Below, piece after piece: positions 54,936 to 63,958 of a stretch of DNA of 64,000 nt. The notes under the pieces were generated by a model. The model was not told the DNA's origin, made no database searches, and saw only the letters and a list, made by a program, of their open reading frames with translations. Source of the stretch: Verrucomicrobiota bacterium (GTDB lineage Bacteria; Verrucomicrobiota; Verrucomicrobiia; Verrucomicrobiales; DEV007); NCBI GenBank assembly GCA_020630975.1, contig JAHDID010000015.1, positions 56,211 to 120,210 on the forward strand. Reading direction: 5' to 3'. Position 1 is the stretch's first letter. Each line of letters starts with the position of its first letter. Position numbers and translations under genes: made by a program.

Positions 54936-57923
54936 CTATTCCCCCATCGACTTAATATAAGTCACCACATCGACAAACTCCTGCAAACTCAACTCATCCG
55001 CTAGATGCGGCCCCATGAGCGGCGGCCCAGGTACGATACTTTGGATATTCGCTACCGGAATCGTCGTCGGTATCCCCGCGATATTATGCAATACCAATTC
55101 TGTATCATCCTTAGACACGATCGTTCCCGGCAGGGCTGTACCATCTTTCGTAGTCACCGTCACCCAAGACTCAGCAATTGTAGCGGCAGGCTTGATGATC
55201 GACTCGGCGATGTCCTCTAGCGTCATTGCCCCTAGCCCAGCCAAATCAGGGCCTTTGATCGGCTGACCCGGCGCAACATTGTGACAACCGATACAGGCCA
55301 TCGCTGACAGCACTTTCTGCCCCCGCTTTTTGTTACCCTTTAGCTTCTCGAAAGAAAGAATAATATCCTCGATCGAAGTACGCCCCACCTCACCTTTCTT
55401 AGGGTCTACCCCAGACACATCTGCGACCCCTCCGATGCCGGGTAGATTGAGGCGATAAAAATCGGCTATCGATGTCAGCTGCTTTTTATCATCCGCAGAC
55501 GCACCCGACTGGTAACTGCGAAAGAAAGCCTCGATCTTTCCTGACTCTGCCCAAGTCACCGGTACATAGTATGGCCCACGGGTGTCAGGCTTGGTGCGCC
55601 ACCACCACGATCCATCATAGGGTGCCTCCTGATGATGCAGCCGAGCTAGCGATTTGATAAGTTTATCTTTAGTCTCAGCATCAGCCGTTTTACCAAACTG
55701 ATCGATCAACCCATCTACCGACTTGGCATCGTGCAGCTGCTGCAGGGCCCATAGCGCACCATCGCGAGTGGCATCGCTACCGAGAGCAGCTACACAGGCA
55801 TCGATAACCCTCAGCTGCACTAAAGAGTGCACAGCTACATGCGGTAGGATGATGGACGGGTTAGGCGTAGCATGTGGCCCCTCCTCACCAGCTAGCTCTG
55901 GAGTCGGCGAGACGATGAACTTGACCTTGCCTCTACCTGCCGAACCCTTAGTCAACAACCCTGTCGCCTGAAATCGATCAACGATGCGCTTGTCAGGAAT
56001 ATTGAAAGTGATCACAGACCGCGCATGAGAACCAATCCCCTTGTGCTGCTGACCTTTCATATCGATCAACGGCTTCCCGGTGCAGTCTTTATTGACTAGC
56101 GTCTTACCCCAGCCCTGCTTGGCAGATTTCCATTTACGGGTGGTCAGGTCCACCACCGTGCCATCGGTCTGAGTGATGACGGGATTCACCCAAGCGATAT
56201 GATCATTGCCATCGGCTCCCGCTTCGTCGGCGATCAGGTGCAGCGACTTAAAGGCCGAGATATCGACATCGATATGCACCGTGCCATCTTTCTCCACAGC
56301 AGCACTTTCCCAATGTGCCGTGGTCGTCTCCACTGGCTTATCACTTTGAGGAGGCTGGGCGACCTTCAGTAGTGCATCCGCCGCTTCCGGTCTACCCAGA
56401 CGACCTAGGCCCACTGCTGCAGCGACCTGCACTCGAGGATTCGCATCCTGCAGTGCTGCGACAAATGGCTCGATAGGTGCCTGCTCTGCCAGAGGCAGGC
56501 GATCGGCCAGGGCTCGCAGAGCCCACTCGCGGACCGAAGCATCCTCCTGCAGTTTCAATAACTGCGGAAATGCCTGCGCCTCGCCTAGCTGGGCTAATGT
56601 AAAAATAGCGGCCACGCGTGCTTCCAGCGCCACGGCCTGCTCCGCTGCTGTCTGATATAGAAGCGGCAAAAATGTCGCTGCATCGTCTCGGCGCAAGATC
56701 TCCTGCTGCGTGTAGAACCGCGCAGTAGCACTATCGGACTTCAGCAAAGCGAGTAGCTCTGCTACAGAGCTTTCCTCCAGATCTGGAAAAGCCTGGTACT
56801 GCCACCCCTCGGGCACCACTTGCTCGACATAGCCTTTCTCCGCATTTCCCTTGTAGCCAGCACCATCCCACGCTGCGAGGAACATACGTCCAGATCCATC
56901 CACATCGACATCGGCGATCTGAGAGCACTTGATGTAGGTCTCCTCCTGCTGTGTGAAAGACGCACCATCGGGTGTGACGCGGTGGATAAACAACTGCGAC
57001 CGGCCCCAGTCGGCCATCAGTGGCACATTATTATACTTAGCAGGCCAGCCCGGCTCCTGGAAAAAAAGCGCCCCCGTACCCGATCCGCCACCGACATCGA
57101 CCAGAGCAGGCAAGATCTCGCTGGTAAAACGCTTGAACAACATCGGGTAACCATAGTTCCCTGACTGTATGTGATGGATAAATCGAACATTCCACCCGCC
57201 ACCATCATTGGTATTGCCTCGGGTATAGATATTCATGAATGGGTCGATGGCGATATCGTAAATATTGCGCAGCCCATAGGTATACATCTCCATCTCCGTG
57301 CCGTCAGGGCGCACACGTAGTACACCGCCGCCGAGCAGGGTCATCTTTTTGCCATCGGCTCCCACCGCATCGACGAACCCGAAGTCACCTACCGCGATAT
57401 AGATCCAGCCATCGATACCCATGCGAATACCATTGGTGGTGTGATCGGCACCACGGTCCTGGTTGTGCTTGAGAGTGGATATGTTTTTGATCAATACCTT
57501 CCCCGGCCCATCGGCCACACCATCGCGATCTTTATCCTCAAGCACACTCAGGTGCATCCCCGTCATGATATCGGTCTCGGCCGGTATCACAGTGTGCAGT
57601 ACAAATAGCTGATCGCCCACCGCCGTCAGCCCGCGCGGGTTATCCATCTCGGCGAAAATAGTGTGCGAGTCGGCGACGCCATCATTATCTGCATCGATCA
57701 ACTTCACGATACGCCCCTTGCCAGCCCCCTTACCCAGAGAGCCATTCAAATCGACACCGACGTAGACCTCGCCATAGGGCGACGCACACAGGCAAGCAGG
57801 AGACGGCACCAGCGTCTGGTCCGCAAACTTAGTCGCGACCAAGTCTTTCGGCTTAGCCTGCAGCGAGAGGCCTAACCCTGAACATAAAGCTGCGGAGAAG
57901 AGAGAAGGTAAGATCTTTTTCAC
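54936..57923 (-). CDS. PVC-type membrane-bound dehydrogenase with HEAT, NPCBM-like and haem-binding domains
   Basis: The GTG at 57923 begins a good signal peptide (MKKILPSLFSAALCSGLGLS) and gives 995 residues; a longer frame to 58136 runs through the 17-bp repeat and is rejected. The N-terminal half is the propeller-type dehydrogenase domain of the Pirellula/Verrucomicrobium type (DHTTNGIRMGIDGWIYIAVGDFG, GLRNIYDIAIDPFMNIYTRGNTNDGG). HEAT-like repeats follow (ALEARVAAIFTLAQLG, PRVQVAAAVGLGRLG), then an NPCBM-like segment (KGIGSHARSVITFNIP). The C-terminal haem domain has ACIGCHNVAPG (first Cys about 877) and ends TYIKSMGE. It probably oxidises a sugar outside the cytoplasm and passes electrons on; the substrate is unknown. 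Confidence 0.88.
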   Translation of the reverse strand: MKKILPSLFSAALCSGLGLSLQAKPKDLVATKFADQTLVPSPACLCASPYGEVYVGVDLNGSLGKGAGKGRIVKLIDADNDGVADSHTIFAEMDNPRGLTAVGDQLFVLHTVIPAETDIMTGMHLSVLEDKDRDGVADGPGKVLIKNISTLKHNQDRGADHTTNGIRMGIDGWIYIAVGDFGFVDAVGADGKKMTLLGGGVLRVRPDGTEMEMYTYGLRNIYDIAIDPFMNIYTRGNTNDGGGWNVRFIHHIQSGNYGYPMLFKRFTSEILPALVDVGGGSGTGALFFQEPGWPAKYNNVPLMADWGRSQLFIHRVTPDGASFTQQEETYIKCSQIADVDVDGSGRMFLAAWDGAGYKGNAEKGYVEQVVPEGWQYQAFPDLEESSVAELLALLKSDSATARFYTQQEILRRDDAATFLPLLYQTAAEQAVALEARVAAIFTLAQLGEAQAFPQLLKLQEDASVREWALRALADRLPLAEQAPIEPFVAALQDANPRVQVAAAVGLGRLGRPEAADALLKVAQPPQSDKPVETTTAHWESAAVEKDGTVHIDVDISAFKSLHLIADEAGADGNDHIAWVNPVITQTDGTVVDLTTRKWKSAKQGWGKTLVNKDCTGKPLIDMKGQQHKGIGSHARSVITFNIPDKRIVDRFQATGLLTKGSAGRGKVKFIVSPTPELAGEEGPHATPNPSIILPHVAVHSLVQLRVIDACVAALGSDATRDGALWALQQLHDAKSVDGLIDQFGKTADAETKDKLIKSLARLHHQEAPYDGSWWWRTKPDTRGPYYVPVTWAESGKIEAFFRSYQSGASADDKKQLTSIADFYRLNLPGIGGVADVSGVDPKKGEVGRTSIEDIILSFEKLKGNKKRGQKVLSAMACIGCHNVAPGQPIKGPDLAGLGAMTLEDIAESIIKPAATIAESWVTVTTKDGTALPGTIVSKDDTELVLHNIAGIPTTIPVANIQSIVPGPPLMGPHLADELSLQEFVDVVTYIKSMGE

Positions 57924-58040
57924 GCCGAAAAATTGGTGGCCTGAAAGGCGTTTGTCCACCTGAGATTCTGGCACTATCACTGTGCGATGTGATAGCCGCA
58001 GAAACTGATCACGGCCTCGATTCCAGCTTGCGAAAATCGA

Positions 58041-58077
58041 CTGTACCCTATTCACTAAAAATTGTACCCTATTGAAT
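58041..58077 (-). repeat. Pair of 17-bp-type repeats between divergent genes
   Basis: On the minus strand the exact 17-mer attcaatagggtacaat lies at 58077-58061. A partial copy (gtgaatagggtacag, 58055-58041) follows, about 20 bases away. The arrangement matches the pair at 18.16 kb. The exact copy overlaps the only possible start (TTG 58062) of the plus-strand gene, and the pair lies 118 bases upstream of the minus-strand dehydrogenase. Confidence 0.7.
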
Positions 58078-58940
58078 TTCAGACCTATACCCATTTTCTC
58101 CGTATCAGCACACCTACCGACATCTGGGAACTCCATGACGCGGCTTGCCGCGATGGACAGGTATTCTACATCGATCCCGACACTGGGTTTTCGGTTTTCA
58201 CAGAGTTAGGTTTGCGCCAGCGTGGGCGCTGCTGTGGTAGTGGCTGCCGCCATTGCCCGTACTTGCACGAAAATGTTCCGACCGACAAACGAGCCCACAA
58301 CGTACAGCAACCCGCGTGGCTAACTGATGCCACTCCTAGCGACGAACCTGTCGTTCTGCTATTTTGGAGCGGGGGGAAAGATAGCTTTTTGACTCTGCTG
58401 GAACTACAGGACATCACACAGAACCAGATCGTGCTGCTGACCACCTTTGATGTCCAACAACGCTTCGTAGCCCACCAAGAAGTGGCGATCGGGCAAGTCA
58501 CGCGACAGGCGGAGCATCTCGGGCTGCCACTACTCGGTGTGCCGCTGCATCCAGGGCGCGACTATCTGGATACCGTCGCGCCTGCGCTGAAGCAGATCCC
58601 ACAGATCCGTCGCCTCGTCTTCGGCGATCTGCATTTGGAGCATATCCGCAGTTGGCGAGAGCAGATGTTCTCCCCTATCGCTGAAGAGATCGGAGCGAGT
58701 TTGGCCTTCCCGCTATGGCAAGCCGACTACGACGATCTCATGACTAGCCTCGAGGCATCGGGCGTCCCTTGTCAGATCACAGCCATCACCCCTGAGGCAC
58801 TAGGCACAGTACAGGTTGGTGAGCTATTCGATCGCCGCCTCTGGGCGCAACTTCCCAGCGGGGTCGATCGCTTCGGTGAAAATGGTGAATTTCATACCCT
58901 AGCAAAAGTTTGGCAGGCGAAAAAAAGAGGCAGTTCGTAG
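58062..58940 (+). CDS. DUF5522-like domain fused to PP-loop (Dph6-type) ATP-binding domain
   Basis: Residues about 23-70 carry a DUF5522-like cysteine cluster: GFSVFTELGLRQRG, CCGSGCRHCPY (C57, C58, C62, C65). Residues 96-290 are an ATP-pyrophosphatase domain of the diphthine-ammonia ligase group with the PP-loop SGGKDS (103-108), FGDLHLEHIRSWREQ and GENGEFHTL. Bacterial members adenylate unknown acceptors; a tRNA- or cofactor-modification role is possible. The only start is a TTG inside the 17-bp repeat: a TAA lies three bases before it (58056-58058), and no ATG, GTG or TTG follows in frame before the conserved part. The original start was probably replaced when the repeat arrived. Confidence 0.78.
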   Translation: MYPIEFQTYTHFLRISTPTDIWELHDAACRDGQVFYIDPDTGFSVFTELGLRQRGRCCGSGCRHCPYLHENVPTDKRAHNVQQPAWLTDATPSDEPVVLLFWSGGKDSFLTLLELQDITQNQIVLLTTFDVQQRFVAHQEVAIGQVTRQAEHLGLPLLGVPLHPGRDYLDTVAPALKQIPQIRRLVFGDLHLEHIRSWREQMFSPIAEEIGASLAFPLWQADYDDLMTSLEASGVPCQITAITPEALGTVQVGELFDRRLWAQLPSGVDRFGENGEFHTLAKVWQAKKRGSS

Positions 58941-58975
58941 CGCAACTATCCTTTCTTGAATGGGTTAAAACCATC

Positions 58976-60319
58976 ATGAGATCAATTCCGCATGTCGCCA
59001 TCTTCACCGCAGCCTGTCTCTTTATCCCAGCGCTAGATACCGTGGCGGATGATAGCCTCGAAAATTGGGCGCATTGGCGTGGGCACCATGGCAATGGGAG
59101 CTCCACCACAGCCACTCCGCCCACCACCTGGAGCGAGGATCAAAACATCAAATGGAAGGTCGCGATACCAGGACGAGGCTCAGGCTCACCGGTCGTTTGG
59201 GGGGATCAGGTCTTTGTCGTCTCGGCGGTGGGCGGCGATACCCCGACTCGGAGCGCGGCCAAAGGTAAAAGCGGTAAGGGTAAAGGAAAGGGCAGCAAGG
59301 GACGAGGTGCCTCGGGACCTCTGCCGACTCTGAGCTTTCAGCTGTTTTGCATCGATCGTCAGTCGGGTGAAATAGCGTGGCAGAAAACGGCTACCACGGC
59401 TGTGCCTCACGAAGGCACCCACCAGACCAATGGATACGCCTCGGCGTCGCCGTGCACCGATGGCGAGCGTGTGTATGCTCACTTTGGCTCGCGCGGTCTA
59501 TACTGCTACGACATGCAGGGCTCTCTGCTGTGGAGCCGCGACGATTTTGGTCAGATGCAGACTCGTGCGTCTTTCGGCGAGGGCAGCTCGCCGACTCTAG
59601 CTGGCGACAAAATCCTCGTTCCCTGGGATCACGAGGGCGCCTCGGCCCTGTATGCACTGGACAAACTGACTGGCCAGACGGTATGGCAGACCGAGCGCGA
59701 CGAGCCGACCTGCTGGGCCACACCTCTAGTCGTCGCTGTAGGAGACCGGCACCAAGTCATCCTAAATGGAGAAAATTATGCCCGCAGCTACGACCTAGCG
59801 ACTGGTCAGGAGATCTGGCGCTGTGGCGGGCAGACCCAGCGCCCCGTCGCGTCGCCCGTCTGTAGCGATGGGGTAGCCATCATCGGCAGCGGCTTTCGAG
59901 GTTCATTCATCGGTGCCTTTCAGCTAGATGGCACTGGCGATATAGCCGGTACTGAGCAAGTGGTCTGGACTACCGATGATGACACGCCGGATATCGCATC
60001 GCCCCTCCTCTCGGCTGGCAGGCTCTACTATCACAAAGGCAAGACGGGCATCCTCAGCTGTGTCGATGCCACCACTGGCCAGCCCCACTTTGGCCCGAGC
60101 CGTATCGATGGTGTTTTCTCTACCTATGCCAGCCCCGTAGCTGCTGGCGGCTATGTCTACCTGACCGGCAGGAGCGGCACGACAGTGGTGATCAAAGATG
60201 CCGAAAACCTAGAGATCGTAGCGACCAACTCGGTCGGCGAAGGTGTCGACGCCACACCAGCTCCAGTAGGCGAACAGCTATTCATCCGTGGCGAAAAGCA
60301 TCTATTTTGTATCGAATAA
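58976..60319 (+). CDS. PQQ-like beta-propeller protein, exported
   Basis: The ATG at 58976 gives 447 residues with a signal peptide (MRSIPHVAIFTAACLFIPA). PQQ-like repeats recur: WAHWRGHHGNGSS, SGEIAWQKT, GSLLWSRDD, ALDKLTGQTVWQTE, DLATGQEIWRCGG and DATTGQP. Between the first blades sits a basic low-complexity insert (KGKSGKGKGKGSKGRG, about residues 95-112). Such propellers in PVC bacteria are exported and mostly lack proof of PQQ binding; a scaffold or a dehydrogenase role is possible. It lies between the PP-loop gene and the sialidase on one strand. Confidence 0.85.
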   Translation: MRSIPHVAIFTAACLFIPALDTVADDSLENWAHWRGHHGNGSSTTATPPTTWSEDQNIKWKVAIPGRGSGSPVVWGDQVFVVSAVGGDTPTRSAAKGKSGKGKGKGSKGRGASGPLPTLSFQLFCIDRQSGEIAWQKTATTAVPHEGTHQTNGYASASPCTDGERVYAHFGSRGLYCYDMQGSLLWSRDDFGQMQTRASFGEGSSPTLAGDKILVPWDHEGASALYALDKLTGQTVWQTERDEPTCWATPLVVAVGDRHQVILNGENYARSYDLATGQEIWRCGGQTQRPVASPVCSDGVAIIGSGFRGSFIGAFQLDGTGDIAGTEQVVWTTDDDTPDIASPLLSAGRLYYHKGKTGILSCVDATTGQPHFGPSRIDGVFSTYASPVAAGGYVYLTGRSGTTVVIKDAENLEIVATNSVGEGVDATPAPVGEQLFIRGEKHLFCIE

Positions 60320-60358
60320 TACACAAGCTATAGCTACTATCTGTCTCTTAGTCGCTCT

Positions 60359-61960
60359 ATGAAGTTTGCTCTTATAGTCATCTTTACTTATCTCATCACC
60401 CTGCATACATCCCCCGCCGCAGCTGATACGTGGAAACTCGCCCAACCAAAAACAGATCTAAGCGAAAACCTGACCTGCGATTGCCTCGTAGGCATAGGCC
60501 CCTTCAAGCTGGAAGCGGAGCTCTCGATAGCTGAACTGAATGCTACAGCAGCATCGGTTTGGATAGGGCATGGCATCAATTTCGGTTTTGATGGCCGCCG
60601 TAACAAGATCTTCGTAGAAGGCCCATTACTAGATGAAATTGTATACCCTGCGGACACTAGCGAGCACCTGCAGGCAGGGCGCCCTTTCCGGTTTTTCGCA
60701 CAGCGCGACGAGCAAGGTGTGATAGAGATTGGCATCGAACAGAGCACACTGTTTGTGCTAAAAACTAGCGATTACGAGGTAGGCGAAGTGGTATTTCGGC
60801 CGCATCGCAATCGAATGAGTGTGCTATCAGCGCAGATCTCCGGAGATATCCGACCCGCGCCTCAGCCGCGCCCATTCGTGACGATTCACAAGCGAGGCCA
60901 ATTCAACTGCCACACCACTCGCATCCCTGCCATCGCACGCGCCAATGATGGCAGCCTGCTAGCCGTTTACGATCTGCGCTACAATAGCCGCAAAGACTTA
61001 CAGGAGCATATGGACATCGGCCTATCGCGATCGACCGACGGCGGCAAAACCTGGGAACCACCACGACCGATCATGGATATGGGAGAATTTGGCGGATTGC
61101 CTCAGAACCAAAATGGCTGCTCCGACCCCAACATTCTGGTCGACACTGTGACTGGGGAGATATTCGTTTCTGCTATCTGGACTCACGGCAAACCTGGCAC
61201 CCACCAATGGGTAGGCAAAGGCTCCGAACCTGGGCTCGACTACCACACCACGTCTCAGTTTTTAGTCGTCCGATCCACCGATCACGGTGTGACCTGGTCG
61301 GAGCCTGAAAACTGGACCACTAGGTTGAAGCGCCCAGAGTGGTACCTATTTGCCCCAGCCCCTGGTAACGGCATCACCGCTAGCGACGGCACGCTAGTCA
61401 TACCGACTCAGGGGCGCGATGCCAAAGGACTTCCCTTTTCCAACCTCATCTGGAGCAGCGATCGCGGTAAAACCTGGCAGGTATCGAAACCAGCTAGGAC
61501 CAACACTACAGAGTGTGCCGTGGCCGAACTCTCCGATGGCAGCCTGATGCTGAATATGAGGGATAATCGCAACAGAAAAGACAAAGGCGATACCAATGGC
61601 CGAGCTGTGAGCGTGACCACCGACTATGGGAAAACATGGCATGTCCACTCCTCAGACCGTGGCGCTCTGCCCGAGCCAGTCTGCATGGCCAGCCTGATTC
61701 GGCACCGATTAGCCGAGGGGCGACAGGTGCTATTTTTCTCCAATCCGCACAGCAAGCAGGCTCGCAAGAACATGACCGTCCAAGTCAGTCTGGACGACGG
61801 CAAATCCTGGCCCGCAGACAGGCACATCCTACTCGACCACAAAGGCGGTGCCTACAGTTCTCTAGTAATGATCGATGACGATACGCTCGGCATTCTATAT
61901 GAATCCTCGCGAGCAGATCTGGTGTTTCAGACCATACCGCTGGAAGACTTTGGTTTGTGA
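60359..61960 (+). CDS. Exo-alpha-sialidase (GH33-like), exported
   Basis: The 533-residue protein has a signal peptide (MKFALIVIFTYLITLHTSPAAA), an N-terminal lectin-like domain (about 25-170) and a sialidase propeller. The first catalytic arginine lies in the RIP motif (R188) of CHTTRIPAIARA. Five Asp boxes are visible: STDGGKTW (225-232), STDHGVTW, SSDRGKTW, TTDYGKTW and SLDDGKSW. The glutamate in TTECAVAEL and the tyrosine in GGAYSSLVMIDD fit the nucleophile pair Glu/Tyr of the family, so an active enzyme is expected. It would release terminal sialic acid from glycoproteins or mucins and fits the sulfatases nearby. Confidence 0.93.
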   Translation: MKFALIVIFTYLITLHTSPAAADTWKLAQPKTDLSENLTCDCLVGIGPFKLEAELSIAELNATAASVWIGHGINFGFDGRRNKIFVEGPLLDEIVYPADTSEHLQAGRPFRFFAQRDEQGVIEIGIEQSTLFVLKTSDYEVGEVVFRPHRNRMSVLSAQISGDIRPAPQPRPFVTIHKRGQFNCHTTRIPAIARANDGSLLAVYDLRYNSRKDLQEHMDIGLSRSTDGGKTWEPPRPIMDMGEFGGLPQNQNGCSDPNILVDTVTGEIFVSAIWTHGKPGTHQWVGKGSEPGLDYHTTSQFLVVRSTDHGVTWSEPENWTTRLKRPEWYLFAPAPGNGITASDGTLVIPTQGRDAKGLPFSNLIWSSDRGKTWQVSKPARTNTTECAVAELSDGSLMLNMRDNRNRKDKGDTNGRAVSVTTDYGKTWHVHSSDRGALPEPVCMASLIRHRLAEGRQVLFFSNPHSKQARKNMTVQVSLDDGKSWPADRHILLDHKGGAYSSLVMIDDDTLGILYESSRADLVFQTIPLEDFGL

Positions 61961-62048
61961 TTTGCGAGGTCACTCAACTCCCTACGAGCCCTCAAGCTAT
62001 TGATGGCTGAAGTGCGTGCAGATAGTCGTTAAAACTTCGAGCTACTTT

Positions 62049-62418
62049 CAGACCTCAACATAACTCCTTAAAACCTCTAGATTGAATCGCAATATCTTAT
62101 GTCGATTGGGGCGCTTCTACCTTCTACCACCCCACCGAGGTAGTTAGTATTCTAGGGGGGCACCGGGGTTTCACCCCGGGCTACTATCTCCTCGCCCCTC
62201 TGGGGCGGACTCAGTCCCGGAGGGACTAGCAGATGTTAGCCGGTGGTAAGCGTAGCGTAGCCACCGGATTCCCAAACTGCCTGGCCGCACCCCAGCGGGG
62301 TGCTAGAACTACTTGCTTATCTTTACGCTTTACTCTCGCCATTCGTTAATCGCACAAAAAAACGACATCTGGATCTGGGATATACGCGACAGGTACCAAA
62401 GGGTTATGCTGAGGTCTG
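62049..62418. mobile_element. Hairpin-rich repeat element, copy C, with inverted ends
   Basis: The left end cagacctcaacataactcc (62049 on) pairs with the right end gggttatgctgaggtctg (62401-62418), with few mismatches. The five bases ACTTT stand directly outside both ends (62044-62048 and 62419-62423), like a target-site duplication. The interior (about 62120-62315) carries the same hairpin series as the copies at 21.4 and 29.9 kb. No transposase is coded. The rest of the 613-base gap before the sulfatase gene holds a gccgggcagttaaaaacagcc segment near 62454, which resembles the 54.7 kb repeat, and nothing else. Confidence 0.7.
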
Positions 62419-62574
62419 ACTTTCTAGGTTTTGGCTCAAAGGATAGCTGGGGTAGCCGGGCAGTTAAAAACAGCCCCTCCCAGTGCGGGATGCTTGGCCT
62501 AGATGCCCTAGAACTACCCCCGCGTCTACACGCCTCTAGCAGGCTGAATCTAGCTGTTTCAACATGCCGATACT

Positions 62575-63930
62575 ATGCATCGCTATCTGCTCGCTCTATT
62601 CCTGACTCTCGTTTCCATCGGAACACTCTGCGCCGATGACCGCCCGAATGTCCTGTTCATCGCGGTCGACGATCTGAACCACTGGGTGTCGCACCTCGGG
62701 CGCAATGCTCAGGCGAAAACACCCAATATCGATCGCCTGGCGGCCATGGGCACCACCTTTACCAATGCGCACACAGCCGTGCCAGCCTGCGAGCCCTCGC
62801 GCTGTGCGCTGATGGGTGGCCGCCGACCATGGGTGAGCGGCTGCTACCTGAATGGCCACTCGTGGCGAGACTACCAAAAACCGGGCGAGGGACTATCCGC
62901 CCAATTTCTACAAGCGGGATACTACGTCTCTGGCGCCGGCAAGATCTATCATCAGATGAGCGCTCTGGATGCCGAGTGGCACGACTACATGAATGCCAAA
63001 GGCCTGCACAGCAACGGCCCTGGGGTCGACAAATACGATGGCTACCACGTCGAAAAAACCTTTCCCGAGCTGAAGGACGAAGATATCGTCGACTGGCATT
63101 CCGTGGACTACTGCATCGAGCGGCTCGCTCAAAAGCGCGACGAACCCTACTTTATCGCCTGTGGCCTGTACAAACCTCACCTGGCTTTTGTCGCACCACG
63201 GAAGTATTACGACGATTTCCCTCTAGACGAGATCGAGCTGCCGCCCCACATCGAAGGCGATCTCGATGATCTCCCACCTGCCGGAGTAAAGATGGCTAAA
63301 CCCCAGGCTGATCACGCCAAATTCCTCGAAAGTGGACGCTGGAAAGCAGCCATCCAGTCCTACCTAGCGACCTGCGCCTATACCGATATGAATGTCGGCC
63401 GACTGCTCGATGCCTTTGAGAAAAGCCCAGACCGAGATAACACGATCATCGTCTTTTGGAGCGACCATGGCTGGTCTCTGGGCGAGAAACAGCACTGGCG
63501 TAAGTTTGCCCTGTGGGAGGAGACCACACGCATCCCGATGATATGGGTAGCTCCCGGAGTCACCCAGGCAGGGACGAGCTGCAGTCAGCCTGTCGATACC
63601 ATGAGTATCTATCCGACTCTATGCTCACTGGCAGACATCGATATACCCACACATGTCAGCGGCCACGATATCTCCCCCCTACTCAAAGATCCCGAAACAA
63701 GCTGGCAGCACCCAGCCATTACCACCCATGGTCGGGGCAATCATGCCGTACGCACAGCGACCGAGCGCTATATCCGCTATGCCGATGGCTCGGAGGAGTA
63801 CTACGACCACACCACCGATCCCTATGAGTGGAAAAATCTAGCCAAAGGCGCAGATCTGAGCCGGTTTCAAAATTGGCTACCCAAAGAGGAGATCGCCAGC
63901 AAGGCGATCAAAAAGAAAAATAAGAAGTGA
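62575..63930 (+). CDS. Sulfatase, iduronate-2-sulfatase-like, exported
   Basis: The 451-residue sulfatase has a signal peptide (MHRYLLALFLTLVSIGTLCA), the metal block VLFIAVDDLNHWVSHLG and the FGly motif ACEPSRCALMGGRRP (C72). KPHLAFVAPRKYYDDF and FWSDHGWSLGEKQHWRKFALWEETTRIPMIW mark the iduronate-2-sulfatase-like subgroup, with DHG in place of DNG. The C-terminal end is Lys-rich (ASKAIKKKNKK). The likely substrate is a sulfated uronic acid or another sulfated polysaccharide unit, although PVC members of this subgroup are many and functionally diverse. It stands downstream of the sialidase on the same strand, separated by repeat copy C. Confidence 0.9.
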   Translation: MHRYLLALFLTLVSIGTLCADDRPNVLFIAVDDLNHWVSHLGRNAQAKTPNIDRLAAMGTTFTNAHTAVPACEPSRCALMGGRRPWVSGCYLNGHSWRDYQKPGEGLSAQFLQAGYYVSGAGKIYHQMSALDAEWHDYMNAKGLHSNGPGVDKYDGYHVEKTFPELKDEDIVDWHSVDYCIERLAQKRDEPYFIACGLYKPHLAFVAPRKYYDDFPLDEIELPPHIEGDLDDLPPAGVKMAKPQADHAKFLESGRWKAAIQSYLATCAYTDMNVGRLLDAFEKSPDRDNTIIVFWSDHGWSLGEKQHWRKFALWEETTRIPMIWVAPGVTQAGTSCSQPVDTMSIYPTLCSLADIDIPTHVSGHDISPLLKDPETSWQHPAITTHGRGNHAVRTATERYIRYADGSEEYYDHTTDPYEWKNLAKGADLSRFQNWLPKEEIASKAIKKKNKK

Positions 63931-63946
63931 ATAGCGCTGAACCGCG

Positions 63947-63958
63947 ATTGTACCCTAT
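63947..63958 (-). repeat. Single short copy of the 17-bp-type repeat
   Basis: attgtaccctat (plus strand) is the reverse complement of the core of the repeat at 18.16 and 58.06 kb. It lies 16 bases after the last sulfatase stop, close to the window edge, so a second copy or an associated element may follow outside. The last 40 bases hold no recognisable gene. Confidence 0.45.

Noticed and set aside
57924..58136. Longer version of the PVC dehydrogenase starting at 58136
   Set aside because: The extra 71 residues come from the repeat region and the divergent gene; the GTG at 57923 starts a standard signal peptide.
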